This document shows, in pieces, positions 43,421 through 52,539 of a stretch of DNA of 64,000 nucleotides. The position numbers and the translations under genes were made by a program. Source of the DNA: Taibaiella sp965229095 (lineage in GTDB: Bacteria; Bacteroidota; Bacteroidia; Chitinophagales; Chitinophagaceae); the NCBI GenBank assembly GCA_965229095.1, contig OZ245855.1:2294001-2358000 (forward strand), in the 5' to 3' direction. A model generated the notes under the pieces. That model did no database searches and was not told where the DNA came from. It saw nothing but the letters and a program-made list of their open reading frames with translations. Every line of letters starts with the position of its first letter. Positions within the stretch are counted from its first letter, which is position 1.

Positions 43421-44569
43421 ATGAACAAAAATTTAGAAGAAAAATTATTCAACAATGATCGCCCAAAACGGATTCTGAGTCTGGATGGTGGCGGCATTCG
43501 TGGTACGCTCACATTGGGTATTCTGAAGAAAATAGAACTCCTCGTAAAGGAGCAATATGGACCGAAAGCTTTGCTGGCAGATTATTATGATTTGATATCC
43601 GGCACCAGCACCGGGGCAATTATTGCATCCGGGCTCGCTATAGGCAAGTCTGTTGATGAGATCGTTGATCTCTACCTGGACCTGGGTGTAAAAATTTTTG
43701 GGGAAGGCCGCAAATGGAAAGTCATACCGAGGAACTGGAAAACTTTCAGGGCAATTCTCAGGGAAAATTATTCTTCCCAAAAACTGGAATCCTACCTGAA
43801 AGGCGTGCTTGGAGAAACCACCATCGGCGACCAGGAGCAGATCAGATGCGGGTTAGCGATTAACGCAAAAAGAGCTGATACGTATAGTCTTTGGACTGTC
43901 GCGAATCATCCTGATGGAAAATACTACGCGGCAAACGCTCATTTAAAATTGTGGGAATTATGTCGTGCTTCCTCTGCTGCACCTTATTACTTTAAACCGA
44001 AGGTATTAAAGCTGAAAACCAGGGAAGGAAAAGAGTTCGATGCTGCCTTTATCGATGGAGGGGTCAGTCTGGCAAATAACCCTGCATGGGCTGTATTTTT
44101 AACGTCGATTGTAGGATCTTTTGGCTTTAAGTGGAATGCAGGTACCGACAATCTTTTTATTACCACCATAGGAACAGGCAATGGTATAAAAAAAGAAGAT
44201 CCTTTCAGCCTGGAAAAGCATAGGGCCATTCATTGGGCGCCTAAACTTTCCGACCTGTTTATGGTCGACGCATTGGAAATGAACCAGGTTCTACTGGAAG
44301 GAATGGGAAACAATATAGGCCCGGCTTACCCAATAGACAGCCAATTCAGTGACGAGACGTATCCACCCTTATTCCGGCTAAAGGCGCAACTTTTTAGTTT
44401 TGAAAGGCACAATGTTGCTTTAACGGACAAAGCGCTTAGCCAGTTGGACTTTGCTTTTTCCGATCAGGAAATTAATTCGTTTAAAGAGATGGATCATTTT
44501 GAAAACATGGAGGCCTTATTGCGTATCGGCAAAGCTTATGCGGCCAATACTACATTTACTATACTATAA
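43421..44569 (+). CDS. Patatin-like phospholipase
   Basis: 382 residues with no signal peptide. All patatin motifs are present: the oxyanion-hole loop SLDGGGIRG (20-28), the nucleophile elbow GTSTG with Ser63, and the catalytic Asp212 in DGGVSLANNP. The enzyme should hydrolyse acyl esters of phospholipids or similar lipids. The layout (N-terminal patatin domain of about 230 residues plus a 150-residue C-terminal tail) resembles bacterial patatins such as those used as effectors in CBASS defence. No nucleotide cyclase, Cap2/Cap3 gene or other defence gene is adjacent, so a lipid-metabolism role is as likely. Confidence 0.92.
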   Translation: MNKNLEEKLFNNDRPKRILSLDGGGIRGTLTLGILKKIELLVKEQYGPKALLADYYDLISGTSTGAIIASGLAIGKSVDEIVDLYLDLGVKIFGEGRKWKVIPRNWKTFRAILRENYSSQKLESYLKGVLGETTIGDQEQIRCGLAINAKRADTYSLWTVANHPDGKYYAANAHLKLWELCRASSAAPYYFKPKVLKLKTREGKEFDAAFIDGGVSLANNPAWAVFLTSIVGSFGFKWNAGTDNLFITTIGTGNGIKKEDPFSLEKHRAIHWAPKLSDLFMVDALEMNQVLLEGMGNNIGPAYPIDSQFSDETYPPLFRLKAQLFSFERHNVALTDKALSQLDFAFSDQEINSFKEMDHFENMEALLRIGKAYAANTTFTIL

Positions 44570-44613
44570 AAGTATACCGACTATTCGCATATAGTCAACC
44601 GACACTCCCATTT

Positions 44614-44765
44614 GTCATGCTGCATGTAGCATGGGAGTAAAGCATCTTGGGTATTATTGACATTTATAGCCATCGGAATGCTTCGGTTCCTTCGAAGACC
44701 TCAGCATGACCGCGATTTAAGGCTATTACCAGGTAAAGCGCTCTGTTCGCGACCTGATCCTGTAG
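44614..44765 (+). repeat. Inverted-half intergenic element, forward copy
   Basis: This copy starts GTCATGC, contains CTTCGGTTCCTTCGAAGACCTCAGCATGACC and continues through a CGATTTAAGGCTATTACCAGGTAAAGC segment to a GATCCTGTAG end. It aligns by eye, in the same orientation, with the two copies at 54.2-54.6 kb and, reversed, with the copy at 21.6 kb. It fills the 288-bp gap between the patatin gene and the tRNA terminator. Confidence 0.75.
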
Positions 44766-44818
44766 CCCTTTCTAACAGAACAGGATAAAGGATATAGGCT
44801 ATATAAGCCATGCCCCAA

Positions 44819-44852
44819 ATAAAAAATCCCTCAGTCTTAATGACCAAGGGAT
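44819..44852 (-). terminator. Terminator of the tRNA-Val pair
   Basis: On the minus strand ATCCCT and AGGGAT pair, extended by inner GTC/GAC pairs, and run into a TTTTTTA tract (the A-run at 44820-44826). It lies 6 bases after the second tRNA gene in transcription order. Confidence 0.8.
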
Positions 44853-44857
44853 CGATG

Positions 44858-44932
44858 TGGAGGCACACGGATTCGAACCGCGGACCCTCTGCTTGTAAGG
44901 CAGATGCTCTGAACCAGCTGAGCTATGCCTCC
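44858..44932 (-). tRNA. tRNA-Val (anticodon TAC)
   Basis: The minus strand gives a full 75-nt cloverleaf: acceptor GGAGGCA with TGCCTCC plus discriminator A, D-stem GCTC/GAGC, anticodon stem TCTGC/GCAGA with loop CTTACAA (anticodon TAC), and T-arm with TTCGAAT. CCA is not encoded. It is identical to the upstream copy at 44968-45042. Confidence 0.95.
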
Positions 44933-44967
44933 GTACTAAAAAACTAAGAACTTAAAAATCTACTCCG

Positions 44968-45042
44968 TGGAGGCACACGGATTCGAACCGCGGACCCTCT
45001 GCTTGTAAGGCAGATGCTCTGAACCAGCTGAGCTATGCCTCC
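44968..45042 (-). tRNA. tRNA-Val (anticodon TAC), second identical copy
   Basis: Same 75-nt sequence as the copy 35 bases away. It is transcribed first; the pair shares one terminator at 44819-44852. Confidence 0.95.
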
Positions 45043-45252
45043 TTTTTATAAACCGCTTCAACTCATTTGCTGAAGGGAGTGCAAAGGTAAAAGACCGATC
45101 TTAATTTTCCAATTTTTTTAAAGGATAATTTCAAAATTTATTCCTGCTCATGTGTTCCAAGGCTTGCAGGCTTAACCTTCAGGTTATATTAAAATATGTT
45201 CTTTGCAGGTTTTGGTATTTCGCCCGGTGCAAGCCGGAACATCGTTGTGGTT

Positions 45253-46971
45253 ATGAACAGAGCCTGTTTTTTTCTTTTTTTATCTGCCCTGCTTTCCTGC
45301 TTTTCCCTAAAAACAATCGCCCAGGAAGATCGCGAATTGCGCATCGACCGACTGGAAAGCAATCCCTACACCGAACCCAATACGGAATTTCTCAGGCTTA
45401 AGGAAGCCAGTAAAACGGCGATGGCCAACAAGCAATTCACACAGGCGGCTATCTCGCTGCAACGTATGGGAAAGATGTGTTACCACCTGGGTCATTTTGC
45501 ACAGGCTCTGGAATACTACCTACAGGCCGAACATTTGCTGGAGCAGGAACATCAGTACAGCTTACTGGCCGCCAATGCCAACGATATAGGGATCCTTTAC
45601 TATTACAACAAAAACCTGGCTGCCGCCCGGAATCAATACAATAAGGCCATTGCGATTTACCTCCGGCTCAAAGACCAGCAGGGCATCGGCAACACCTATG
45701 GTCATATAGGCCACTTGTACGAAAAGCAGCAACGGTACGATAGCGCCCTGTACTACCAGCACAGCGCTCTGGAAGCCTATGCCAATGTAAAAGACCAGAA
45801 AGGCATGGCCAAGATCTACGAAAACCTGGGCAGCATCAACGAAGACCTGGCGCAATATGACTCCGCAAAGGTTCATTTTGCACAGGCTTTATCCTTGTAT
45901 GAACAAGCCGGCGCAACAATAGACAAGATAGAAGTGCTGAACAATATCGGGGATATCCATCGTAAAACCGGCAATTATAGAGAAGGATTACAGTACTCCC
46001 TCGAGGCTTTGTCGCTGGCGATACAAAACAAGGAGCGCTACCAGGTAAGCTCGGCCTACCGCGACATAGGCAAGGCTTACCACCTGCTGCGCCAGGACGA
46101 CAGCGCCTTTTACTATCTGGAGCTGAGCCGGAAGCACCTGCTGGAAATCTATTCGGAAGAAAGCAATAAACAGATGGCCTTTCTCCAGGCACAATACGAC
46201 AGCAACAAAAAGAGCGAGGAAATAGAGCGCCTGCAGAACGAGAAGAAGACCAATATCATCATCACCATAGCTGTCGTTGTAGTCATTATCCTGTTCGTGA
46301 TACTGGGACTGGCGATCATCAGCAGGCAAAAAATAAAGATCAGGAGCGAACAAGACCTGCACGAAAAGAATAAGCAGTTTTTTGAATCCCAGAACAGGCT
46401 TTCGGAAGCGGAATTAAAAAGCCGCAAGCTGGAAGAGGAAAACCTCAAAACAGAGATCATCAACCGCCAGTTGGAAAAAGAAAAGATGGATGCCGAACTA
46501 AAGGGCAAAGAGCTGGAAGAAGAGCACCTGAAACAACAGATCGAGATCAAGACCAAGGAACTGAGCACACATACCCTTCATATTATCCAAAAGAACCAAT
46601 TGCTCGAAGACCTGAGGGGCAGACTGGACCTTATGGCCAAAGACGATAAACGGGACCAGAAAAAACAGATCCGCGAACTGATCCAGCAGATCAACCAGAA
46701 TTTCAATAATGATAAATACTGGGAAGAGTTTCGCAGTACTTTGGAACAGATCCATCACTCTTTTTTCCAGAAACTAAAGCAATACTCCGAAGACCTTACC
46801 TCTTCCGAAATGAGATTGATCTCCTTATTGAAGCTGAACCTGAACTCCACCGATATTGCTACCATCCTGGGCATATCCCAGGACAGCCTCCGGGTGGCCC
46901 GGTACCGTTTGCGCAAGAAGCTCAACCTGGACCAGGGCGAGAACCTTAGTACTTTTTTGCAGGGCCTTTAG
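45253..46971 (+). CDS. TPR sensor-regulator with membrane span, coiled coil and LuxR-like HTH
   Basis: 572 residues from ATG 45253 (MNRACFFLFLSALLSC), the first Met that gives a good signal peptide; an upstream ATG at 45196 is in frame. Several TPR units lie between about residues 50 and 310 (for example GNTYGHIGHLYEKQQRYDSA and IGDIHRKTGNYREGLQYSLE). A single membrane span (IIITIAVVVVIILFVILGLA) follows. A long charged coiled coil comes next, and then a C-terminal helix-turn-helix (SSEMRLISLLKLNLNSTDIA, ILGISQDSLRVARYRLRKKL). This topology, with periplasmic TPRs and a cytoplasmic DNA-binding end, is a known Bacteroidota one-component design. It probably controls the TonB/phytase genes downstream; that is inferred from position. 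Confidence 0.87.
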   Translation: MNRACFFLFLSALLSCFSLKTIAQEDRELRIDRLESNPYTEPNTEFLRLKEASKTAMANKQFTQAAISLQRMGKMCYHLGHFAQALEYYLQAEHLLEQEHQYSLLAANANDIGILYYYNKNLAAARNQYNKAIAIYLRLKDQQGIGNTYGHIGHLYEKQQRYDSALYYQHSALEAYANVKDQKGMAKIYENLGSINEDLAQYDSAKVHFAQALSLYEQAGATIDKIEVLNNIGDIHRKTGNYREGLQYSLEALSLAIQNKERYQVSSAYRDIGKAYHLLRQDDSAFYYLELSRKHLLEIYSEESNKQMAFLQAQYDSNKKSEEIERLQNEKKTNIIITIAVVVVIILFVILGLAIISRQKIKIRSEQDLHEKNKQFFESQNRLSEAELKSRKLEEENLKTEIINRQLEKEKMDAELKGKELEEEHLKQQIEIKTKELSTHTLHIIQKNQLLEDLRGRLDLMAKDDKRDQKKQIRELIQQINQNFNNDKYWEEFRSTLEQIHHSFFQKLKQYSEDLTSSEMRLISLLKLNLNSTDIATILGISQDSLRVARYRLRKKLNLDQGENLSTFLQGL

Positions 46972-47186
46972 CGCATAACATTCAGGTAATATTACAGCAA
47001 TAATTCCTTAATGAAGTTTTTGTTACGGAGAATACAACTGACAATCAAAACATTACACCTTTATTGTTGCTTTTGTTCACGCTTTGTCTACGCCACTGTT
47101 CACGCTGCTTCTTTTTTGTTTACCCCCAAAAATTGCATGCACCGCCAGGTCGTCGCACTTTTGTCCGGTCAAAAAAACAAGACCTC

Positions 47187-49946
47187 ATGCGTCGCTTTTT
47201 ACACCTCTTATTATTAGTTGTATTTATTTCGGGTACCGGTTATGCGGCTGTTCTTAAAGGGCAGATCACAGAACCGCAAACAGGAGAGCCAGCCATCGGC
47301 GCCGTGGTTATCTTAAAGGAGCAACCCGGTTTTTCGGCTGTCGCCGGTCTCGATGGCAGCTTTGAATTTAAAGAAATACCCGCCGGGACCTATACCCTGG
47401 AAGTGACCTATATGGGCGCCTCCGCCTTACAGCAGGAAATCACGGTGGCCGATGAACAACCGCTGGTGCTTCACCTCAGGCTGGCGGCAAAGAAAGACCA
47501 GCAACTGAACGAAGTAGTGATTGCCGGCAAACAAGATGGCGGCAGCGATAATACGGCCCGCAGCCTCGAGCAAAAGGCAGACCAGGTCATGAATATTGTA
47601 TCGGCCAGGGCCATACAAATATCGCCCGACCTTACCGTAGCCAATGTAATCCAAAGGGTATCCGGTATTTCCATTGAACGCAACAGCAATGGCGACGGGC
47701 AGCATGCCATCTTGCGGGGCATGGATAAAAGATACAATTATACGCTCGTGAACGGGGTAAAGATCCCCAGCCCCGATAACAAATACCGCTATGTCCCGCT
47801 CGACATATTCCCTGCTGAGCTGTTGGACAGGCTGGAAGTGTACAAGGCCCTTACTCCCAATATGGAAGGCGATGCTATAGGCGGTGCGGTCAATATGGTG
47901 ATGAAAGATGCTCCCGATCGCTTCTCTTTATCGGCCAACCTGGCTACAGGCTATAGCGAGCTGTTTGCCAACAGGGATTTTATAAGCTACCGCTCCGGCG
48001 ATATCAATAGCCGCTCCCCTTACGAGCTGAACGGCAAACAATACAACGCGACCAATGCCGATTTTCCATCGGCTCCTTATAGCTATACCGCCCGGAAGCC
48101 GCTGCCTAATCTCCTGGGCGGGATCTCCATAGGCAACCGGTTCTTTGGCGATAAGCTTGGGGTGCTTGTAGCCGGAAGCTACCAGAATACGCACCGGGGC
48201 AGCAACAGCCTCCTGTTTGACCAGGAAACGGTAGATACTTTCAGCGGGGTTACTTTAACCAACCGGAATAAAAGAACCTATTCGGAACAGCAGGTAAGAA
48301 GCGGCCTGCATGCTAAGATGGATTACCGTTTTAATGCAAAGCATAAGCTGCAATGGTATAATGCCTACCTCAGCCTCAACAATATCCAGGTAAAGGATGA
48401 GGTGGAACAGCAAATCTCACTAGGCGGCTACGACCCGGTAAATGGCAATGCACAGCTCAGCTACAGCACCCGGTCGCGTATTACGCGGCAACGAATTTAC
48501 AACAGCACCTTGCAGGGTGAGCACATCTTGCTTGACAAGCTCAAGCTGCAATGGTCTGCTGTCTATTCCAGGGCTACCAGCGAGCAGCCCGATAATACAA
48601 CCATATCTTTATATGGTATTGAAAAGAATTTTGTACAACAAATTACCCACCCCGGCGCTGCTGACAGAAGATGGGAACACAATACCGACCGCGACCTTAC
48701 CGGCTACCTGAATCTTACCTATAATCAAGCTATAGCGGGCCTTCCCGTGGATTGGATGCTGGGCAGCATGTACCGCGATAAAAAGAGGAACAACTTTTAC
48801 AACCAGTATCATTTCGATGCACTTAATCCCAATGCCCTGTATGGTAAAGATTTTACCGACTACAGCGATATCGCCTGGCGCCTGGGCAATCCCAAAGGCA
48901 GCGTGGGATCGGCGCTGAACTATGATGCCTACGAGAAAATAGCGGCTGGCTACTTCCAGTTCAGGATCAACGTGCGCAGCCTTGAAGTTACGGGAGGTCT
49001 AAGGGCCGAGCATACCGACCAGGGCTATGCGATGCAAACCCCTATCGGCGAAGACCATCCCACAGGCAACCAGGTGTACACCGATGTATTGCCCAGCCTG
49101 CATTTCCGCTACATGGCTTTAAAGCATACCAATATAAGGGCTTCGTACTACAGGGCCATTAACCGTCCCGGCTTCTTCGAGATCGTTCCCTACAAGATCG
49201 TGGCAGAAGATTACCAGGAGCGGGGTAATTACAACCTGCAACATGCTATAGCCGACAACCTCGACCTTCGTTACGAATGGTATCCCCATCTTGGAGAAGC
49301 TTTAATGGCGGGTGTTTTTTACAAACATATCCAAAACCCCATTGAATATACCTTACAGCAGGATCCGATACGCAGGCAGGATGTATTTTACGGTCCGGGT
49401 AACTATGGCACCGCCAATAACTACGGCCTGGAACTGGACTTCGTAAAGTATTTTCACCGGTTCGGTATCAAAGGAAATTATACCTATACCCATTCCAGGA
49501 TCACTACCACCAAGTTCAAAAGGATAAGGGATGAGAACGGTGATATAAAGCCTTCGTCCCCGCTCCAGACAAGACCTTTATACGGACAATCAGCCCATAT
49601 AGCCAACCTGTCTTTATTGTACAAGGATGTAAAGAACGGCTGGGATGCCCAACTGGCAGGCAATTACACCGGCGACCGTATCGTTACCGTATCACAATTC
49701 CTGGACGGGGATATCTGGCAGAAAGGGTTTATCCAGTTGGATTTCTCGGCAGAGAAAACCTTCAAAAATCATGTCGGTGTTTTTGTAAAGATCAACAACC
49801 TCCTCAACACCCCTATGGAAACTTATATCAAGGGCCAGAGCGGGGTTAACAGTAATGTGCCCGACCAGGACCTTAAAGGCAATACCCTTATCCAAAAAGA
49901 CTTTTACCAACGCAGCTATCTTATCGGCCTGCGCTACAAATTATAA
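47187..49946 (+). CDS. TonB-dependent receptor of the phytase locus
   Basis: 919 residues from ATG 47187 (MRRFLHLLLLVVFISGTGYA), the start that gives a signal peptide; the longer frame from 47064 reads as non-coding. A carboxypeptidase-like domain comes first (LKGQITEPQTGEPAIGAVVI; GSFEFKEIPAGTYTLEVTYM). The plug domain follows, with VANVIQRVSGISIERN, HAILRGMDKRYNYTLVNGVK and GDAIGGAVNMVMKDAP. A 22-strand-type barrel makes up the rest and ends SYLIGLRYKL. It should import a siderophore-like or organophosphate ligand across the outer membrane with TonB energy. It is 45 bases upstream of the beta-helix lipoprotein, in the order receptor, beta-helix protein, phytase. No SusD partner is present. 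Confidence 0.92.
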   Translation: MRRFLHLLLLVVFISGTGYAAVLKGQITEPQTGEPAIGAVVILKEQPGFSAVAGLDGSFEFKEIPAGTYTLEVTYMGASALQQEITVADEQPLVLHLRLAAKKDQQLNEVVIAGKQDGGSDNTARSLEQKADQVMNIVSARAIQISPDLTVANVIQRVSGISIERNSNGDGQHAILRGMDKRYNYTLVNGVKIPSPDNKYRYVPLDIFPAELLDRLEVYKALTPNMEGDAIGGAVNMVMKDAPDRFSLSANLATGYSELFANRDFISYRSGDINSRSPYELNGKQYNATNADFPSAPYSYTARKPLPNLLGGISIGNRFFGDKLGVLVAGSYQNTHRGSNSLLFDQETVDTFSGVTLTNRNKRTYSEQQVRSGLHAKMDYRFNAKHKLQWYNAYLSLNNIQVKDEVEQQISLGGYDPVNGNAQLSYSTRSRITRQRIYNSTLQGEHILLDKLKLQWSAVYSRATSEQPDNTTISLYGIEKNFVQQITHPGAADRRWEHNTDRDLTGYLNLTYNQAIAGLPVDWMLGSMYRDKKRNNFYNQYHFDALNPNALYGKDFTDYSDIAWRLGNPKGSVGSALNYDAYEKIAAGYFQFRINVRSLEVTGGLRAEHTDQGYAMQTPIGEDHPTGNQVYTDVLPSLHFRYMALKHTNIRASYYRAINRPGFFEIVPYKIVAEDYQERGNYNLQHAIADNLDLRYEWYPHLGEALMAGVFYKHIQNPIEYTLQQDPIRRQDVFYGPGNYGTANNYGLELDFVKYFHRFGIKGNYTYTHSRITTTKFKRIRDENGDIKPSSPLQTRPLYGQSAHIANLSLLYKDVKNGWDAQLAGNYTGDRIVTVSQFLDGDIWQKGFIQLDFSAEKTFKNHVGVFVKINNLLNTPMETYIKGQSGVNSNVPDQDLKGNTLIQKDFYQRSYLIGLRYKL

Positions 49947-49991
49947 AACAGCAATCCTTCCTAAATTTTTAACCAACAATTTTCCAGACAA

Positions 49992-51251
49992 ATGAAAACA
50001 CGTAACCTCCTGTTCTGTGCTACGGCTGCAACCGCGATCCTGTTTGCCAGCTGTTCCGACAAAAAAACGCCCACTCCTGATCCGGAAGTAGTGCCTACAG
50101 ACTCCACGCTTTCCGGTAATGTATATGGTACCTGGGGCAAAAACAGCACGTTCCACATCACAGGCGATATTATTATCCCTGAAGGACAATCCCTGACCAT
50201 CGAAGCCGGCACCAAAGTGATCTTTGATGCCAATGCCAAACCCGAAGTGATCGTAAAGGGCAACCTGTACTGCCTGGGTACTGCCGATGCGCCGGTAATC
50301 TTTACTGTTCCCGACGACAAAAAACAACAATGGGGCGAGCAATGGGGCGGTATCCTTGCCGGACCTACCTGTGCCGAATTACTGCTCGATCATGTGATCC
50401 TGGAACAAGGCGGTAATGTAACTACCGAAGCTTCTGCATCGGTTAAGGCAGGCTTCTACAAAGCCGAAGCAGGCGAACGTGTACCGGCCCTCTGGTATGG
50501 CGGTTCGGGCAAAGTAGTGGTGACCAACAGCATTATCCGCAACTTCAACGAAGATGCTTTTTACCTGGAAGGTGGCGACATCATTATAGACCACAATATG
50601 TTTTACACCACCGGCATTGCCAATGGCGAAGCGGTAAATACTAAGTCGGGCGTATATGCCGACATCGCATTTAACCTGATGTACAGCCCTAATACCAATG
50701 CCATGAAGCTGTCCAACTCCGGTGACCGTCCGCGCCAGGGTTATATCAAAGGCTACAACAACACGATGCTGAATTGCGGTTGGAGAAGGCCTACGACAAA
50801 AGGAGGCTCCATATGGCTGGAAAAAACAGTGCGTGCCGAACTGTACAACAACCTTATTGCCAACAGCCGTTATGGCATAAAAAGAGACGTAGGCAATCCC
50901 GAAGACAACCGGTCCATTATATCCAATACCTTGTATTATGGCTACAGCCAGGAAGCAGTAGACCAGTTCCAGCCTTCTGAAGCGATCCTGCAAGGCAGCA
51001 ACGACGTGATCGGCGCTACAGCAGGTGCCAATGATCCTAAATTTGTAAACTATGCCTTGAACAACGACATGACCAATGGCCTTTTAAACAATAGCTGGGA
51101 TTTTCACCTGCAGAGCGGCTCCCCTGCCTTAAACCACGGCAGGACCGACTTCAGCCCCCACTTTAAAGCAATAGGCATTACCTTCTCCATAGGCAGAACC
51201 TACAACTCCCCGGCCCCGGCCACTTACATCGGCGCATTCGGGAATAATTAA
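49992..51251 (+). CDS. Right-handed beta-helix lipoprotein
   Basis: 419 residues. The signal peptide ends in a lipobox (FASC, Cys21). A short Pro/Thr-rich linker (KTPTPDPEVVPTDSTL) precedes the body, which shows parallel beta-helix coils: IIIPEGQSLTIEAGTKVIFD, EVIVKGNLYCLGTADAPVIF, VVTNSIIRNFNEDAFYLEGG and a terminal coil with FKAIGITFSIGR. Parallel beta-helix proteins commonly bind or cut carbohydrates. No catalytic residues stand out, so a binding role on the cell surface is possible. It lies between the TonB receptor and the phytase and is probably co-transcribed with both. Confidence 0.85.
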   Translation: MKTRNLLFCATAATAILFASCSDKKTPTPDPEVVPTDSTLSGNVYGTWGKNSTFHITGDIIIPEGQSLTIEAGTKVIFDANAKPEVIVKGNLYCLGTADAPVIFTVPDDKKQQWGEQWGGILAGPTCAELLLDHVILEQGGNVTTEASASVKAGFYKAEAGERVPALWYGGSGKVVVTNSIIRNFNEDAFYLEGGDIIIDHNMFYTTGIANGEAVNTKSGVYADIAFNLMYSPNTNAMKLSNSGDRPRQGYIKGYNNTMLNCGWRRPTTKGGSIWLEKTVRAELYNNLIANSRYGIKRDVGNPEDNRSIISNTLYYGYSQEAVDQFQPSEAILQGSNDVIGATAGANDPKFVNYALNNDMTNGLLNNSWDFHLQSGSPALNHGRTDFSPHFKAIGITFSIGRTYNSPAPATYIGAFGNN

Positions 51252-51260
51252 TAAAACAGT

Positions 51261-51305
51261 TCCGTTTTCTTCTTTTTACCTCCGGGTTTACAAGAAGAAA
51301 ACGGA
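51261..51305 (+). other. Stem-loop between the beta-helix and phytase genes
   Basis: A perfect 14-bp stem (51261-51274 with 51292-51305) and a 17-base loop lie just before the phytase gene. There is no T-tract. It could stabilise or partition the mRNA within the operon. Confidence 0.55.
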
Positions 51306-51338
51306 TACACCGCAGTATTTACCTCATAAAGTATAAGT

Positions 51339-52418
51339 ATGAATAAAAATTTGGTGGTACTTGGCGGCCTGTGCATGGTACTGCACAGCGCCTGCACCGA
51401 TGCCAAGGGCAGCAATGAAAAGACCAGGGCCACGGTAGCCAAACAAGCCATAAAACCGGTGATCGTTACAGAGCAGGTGGGTTATGATACCGACGATCCC
51501 GCCATCTGGATCAATCCAAACGATGCCGGCAAAAGCCTTATCATCGGTACCGATAAAGACAGTAACGGCGGCTTATTCGTGTTTGACCTTCAAGGCAAGA
51601 TCGTTCGCAAAGTACCCGGCCTGAAAAGGCCCAATAACGTGGATATAGCTTATGGCCTTATGCTTAATGGCCAACCGGTAGACATAGCCGTTGCGACGGA
51701 AAGGGAGACCAACAAGTTAAGGATATTCCGGCTTCCCGATATGCAGCCTGTCGATAATGGCGGCCTGGAAGTATTTGCAGGCGAAAAAGAACGCGGCCCT
51801 ATGGGTATAGCATTGTACACACGCGCTTCGGATCACGCAACCTTTGCTATCGTAGGCCGTAAATCGGGACCTGCCGATGGTTACCTCTGGCAATACCAAT
51901 TGGCCGATGACGGCCAGGGCCATATTACCGGCACTCTGGTACGCAAATTTGGCAAGTACAGCGGCAAAAAAGAGATCGAATCGATCGCCGTAGACCAGGC
52001 CAAAGGTTATATCTACTACTCCGATGAACAATACGGTGTGCATAAATACCATGCCGATCCTGGCAAAGGTAATACAGAGCTGGCGCTATTTGCCACCAGC
52101 GGTTTTGTTTCGGATCATGAAGGTATCTCCATCTACAACACTACTGATTCGACCGGTTATATCCTTGTATCCAATCAGCAAAAGAACAGCTTTATGGTGT
52201 ACCCACGAGAAGGTGCAGCGAATGATGTCAACCATCATCCCCTGCTTGCCGAGATACCGGTATCTACGATTGAAAGCGATGGTTCCGAAGTAACAAACAT
52301 CAACCTGGGACATCAATTTCCCAAAGGCCTTTTTGTAGCCATGAGCAATGGCAAAGTATTCCAATATTACGACTGGCGTGACCTGCAGCGGTTCATTGAT
52401 GCGCGGCAGCGGCCCTGA
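51339..52418 (+). CDS. Beta-propeller phytase, lipoprotein
   Basis: 359 residues. A lipobox (HSAC, Cys19) predicts attachment to the outer membrane. The phytase domain starts with VGYDTDDPAIWINPNDAGKS, the strongly conserved opening of the six-bladed calcium-dependent phytase family. It continues with GTDKDSNGGLFVFDLQGKIV, RPNNVDIAYGLML, ESIAVDQAKGYIYYSDEQYG and SDHEGISIYNTTDSTGYILV. Such enzymes release phosphate from inositol hexakisphosphate (phytate). Adjacency to a TonB receptor is a recurring arrangement for phytate use in Bacteroidota and some Proteobacteria. A hairpin terminator follows. Confidence 0.94.
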   Translation: MNKNLVVLGGLCMVLHSACTDAKGSNEKTRATVAKQAIKPVIVTEQVGYDTDDPAIWINPNDAGKSLIIGTDKDSNGGLFVFDLQGKIVRKVPGLKRPNNVDIAYGLMLNGQPVDIAVATERETNKLRIFRLPDMQPVDNGGLEVFAGEKERGPMGIALYTRASDHATFAIVGRKSGPADGYLWQYQLADDGQGHITGTLVRKFGKYSGKKEIESIAVDQAKGYIYYSDEQYGVHKYHADPGKGNTELALFATSGFVSDHEGISIYNTTDSTGYILVSNQQKNSFMVYPREGAANDVNHHPLLAEIPVSTIESDGSEVTNINLGHQFPKGLFVAMSNGKVFQYYDWRDLQRFIDARQRP

Positions 52419-52448
52419 CCTTATCTTTTTCGTTTCTTGTTTTACAAA

Positions 52449-52480
52449 CAAACCTTTGCATTTTTATGCGAAGGTTTTTC
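52449..52480 (+). terminator. Probable terminator of the phytase operon
   Basis: Arms AAACCTTTGCAT (52449-52460) and ATGCGAAGGTTT (52465-52476) pair with one mismatch around TTTT, with T-rich sequence following. Confidence 0.65.
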
Positions 52481-52539
52481 CGTTAGTGAAAATCCGTTTA
52501 CCTTCACGCCTCCGGATATCCTGTAAATAAATCCAGTCT

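Noticed and set aside
43421..44569. Patatin gene as part of a CBASS or other defence system
   Set aside because: No cGAS-like cyclase, sensor, ubiquitin-like or helicase gene is within reach; kept as a lone phospholipase.
44858..45042. tRNA-Val pair as an integration site of a mobile island
   Set aside because: No integrase and no partial tRNA repeat are visible on either side; two identical tandem tRNA genes are ordinary.
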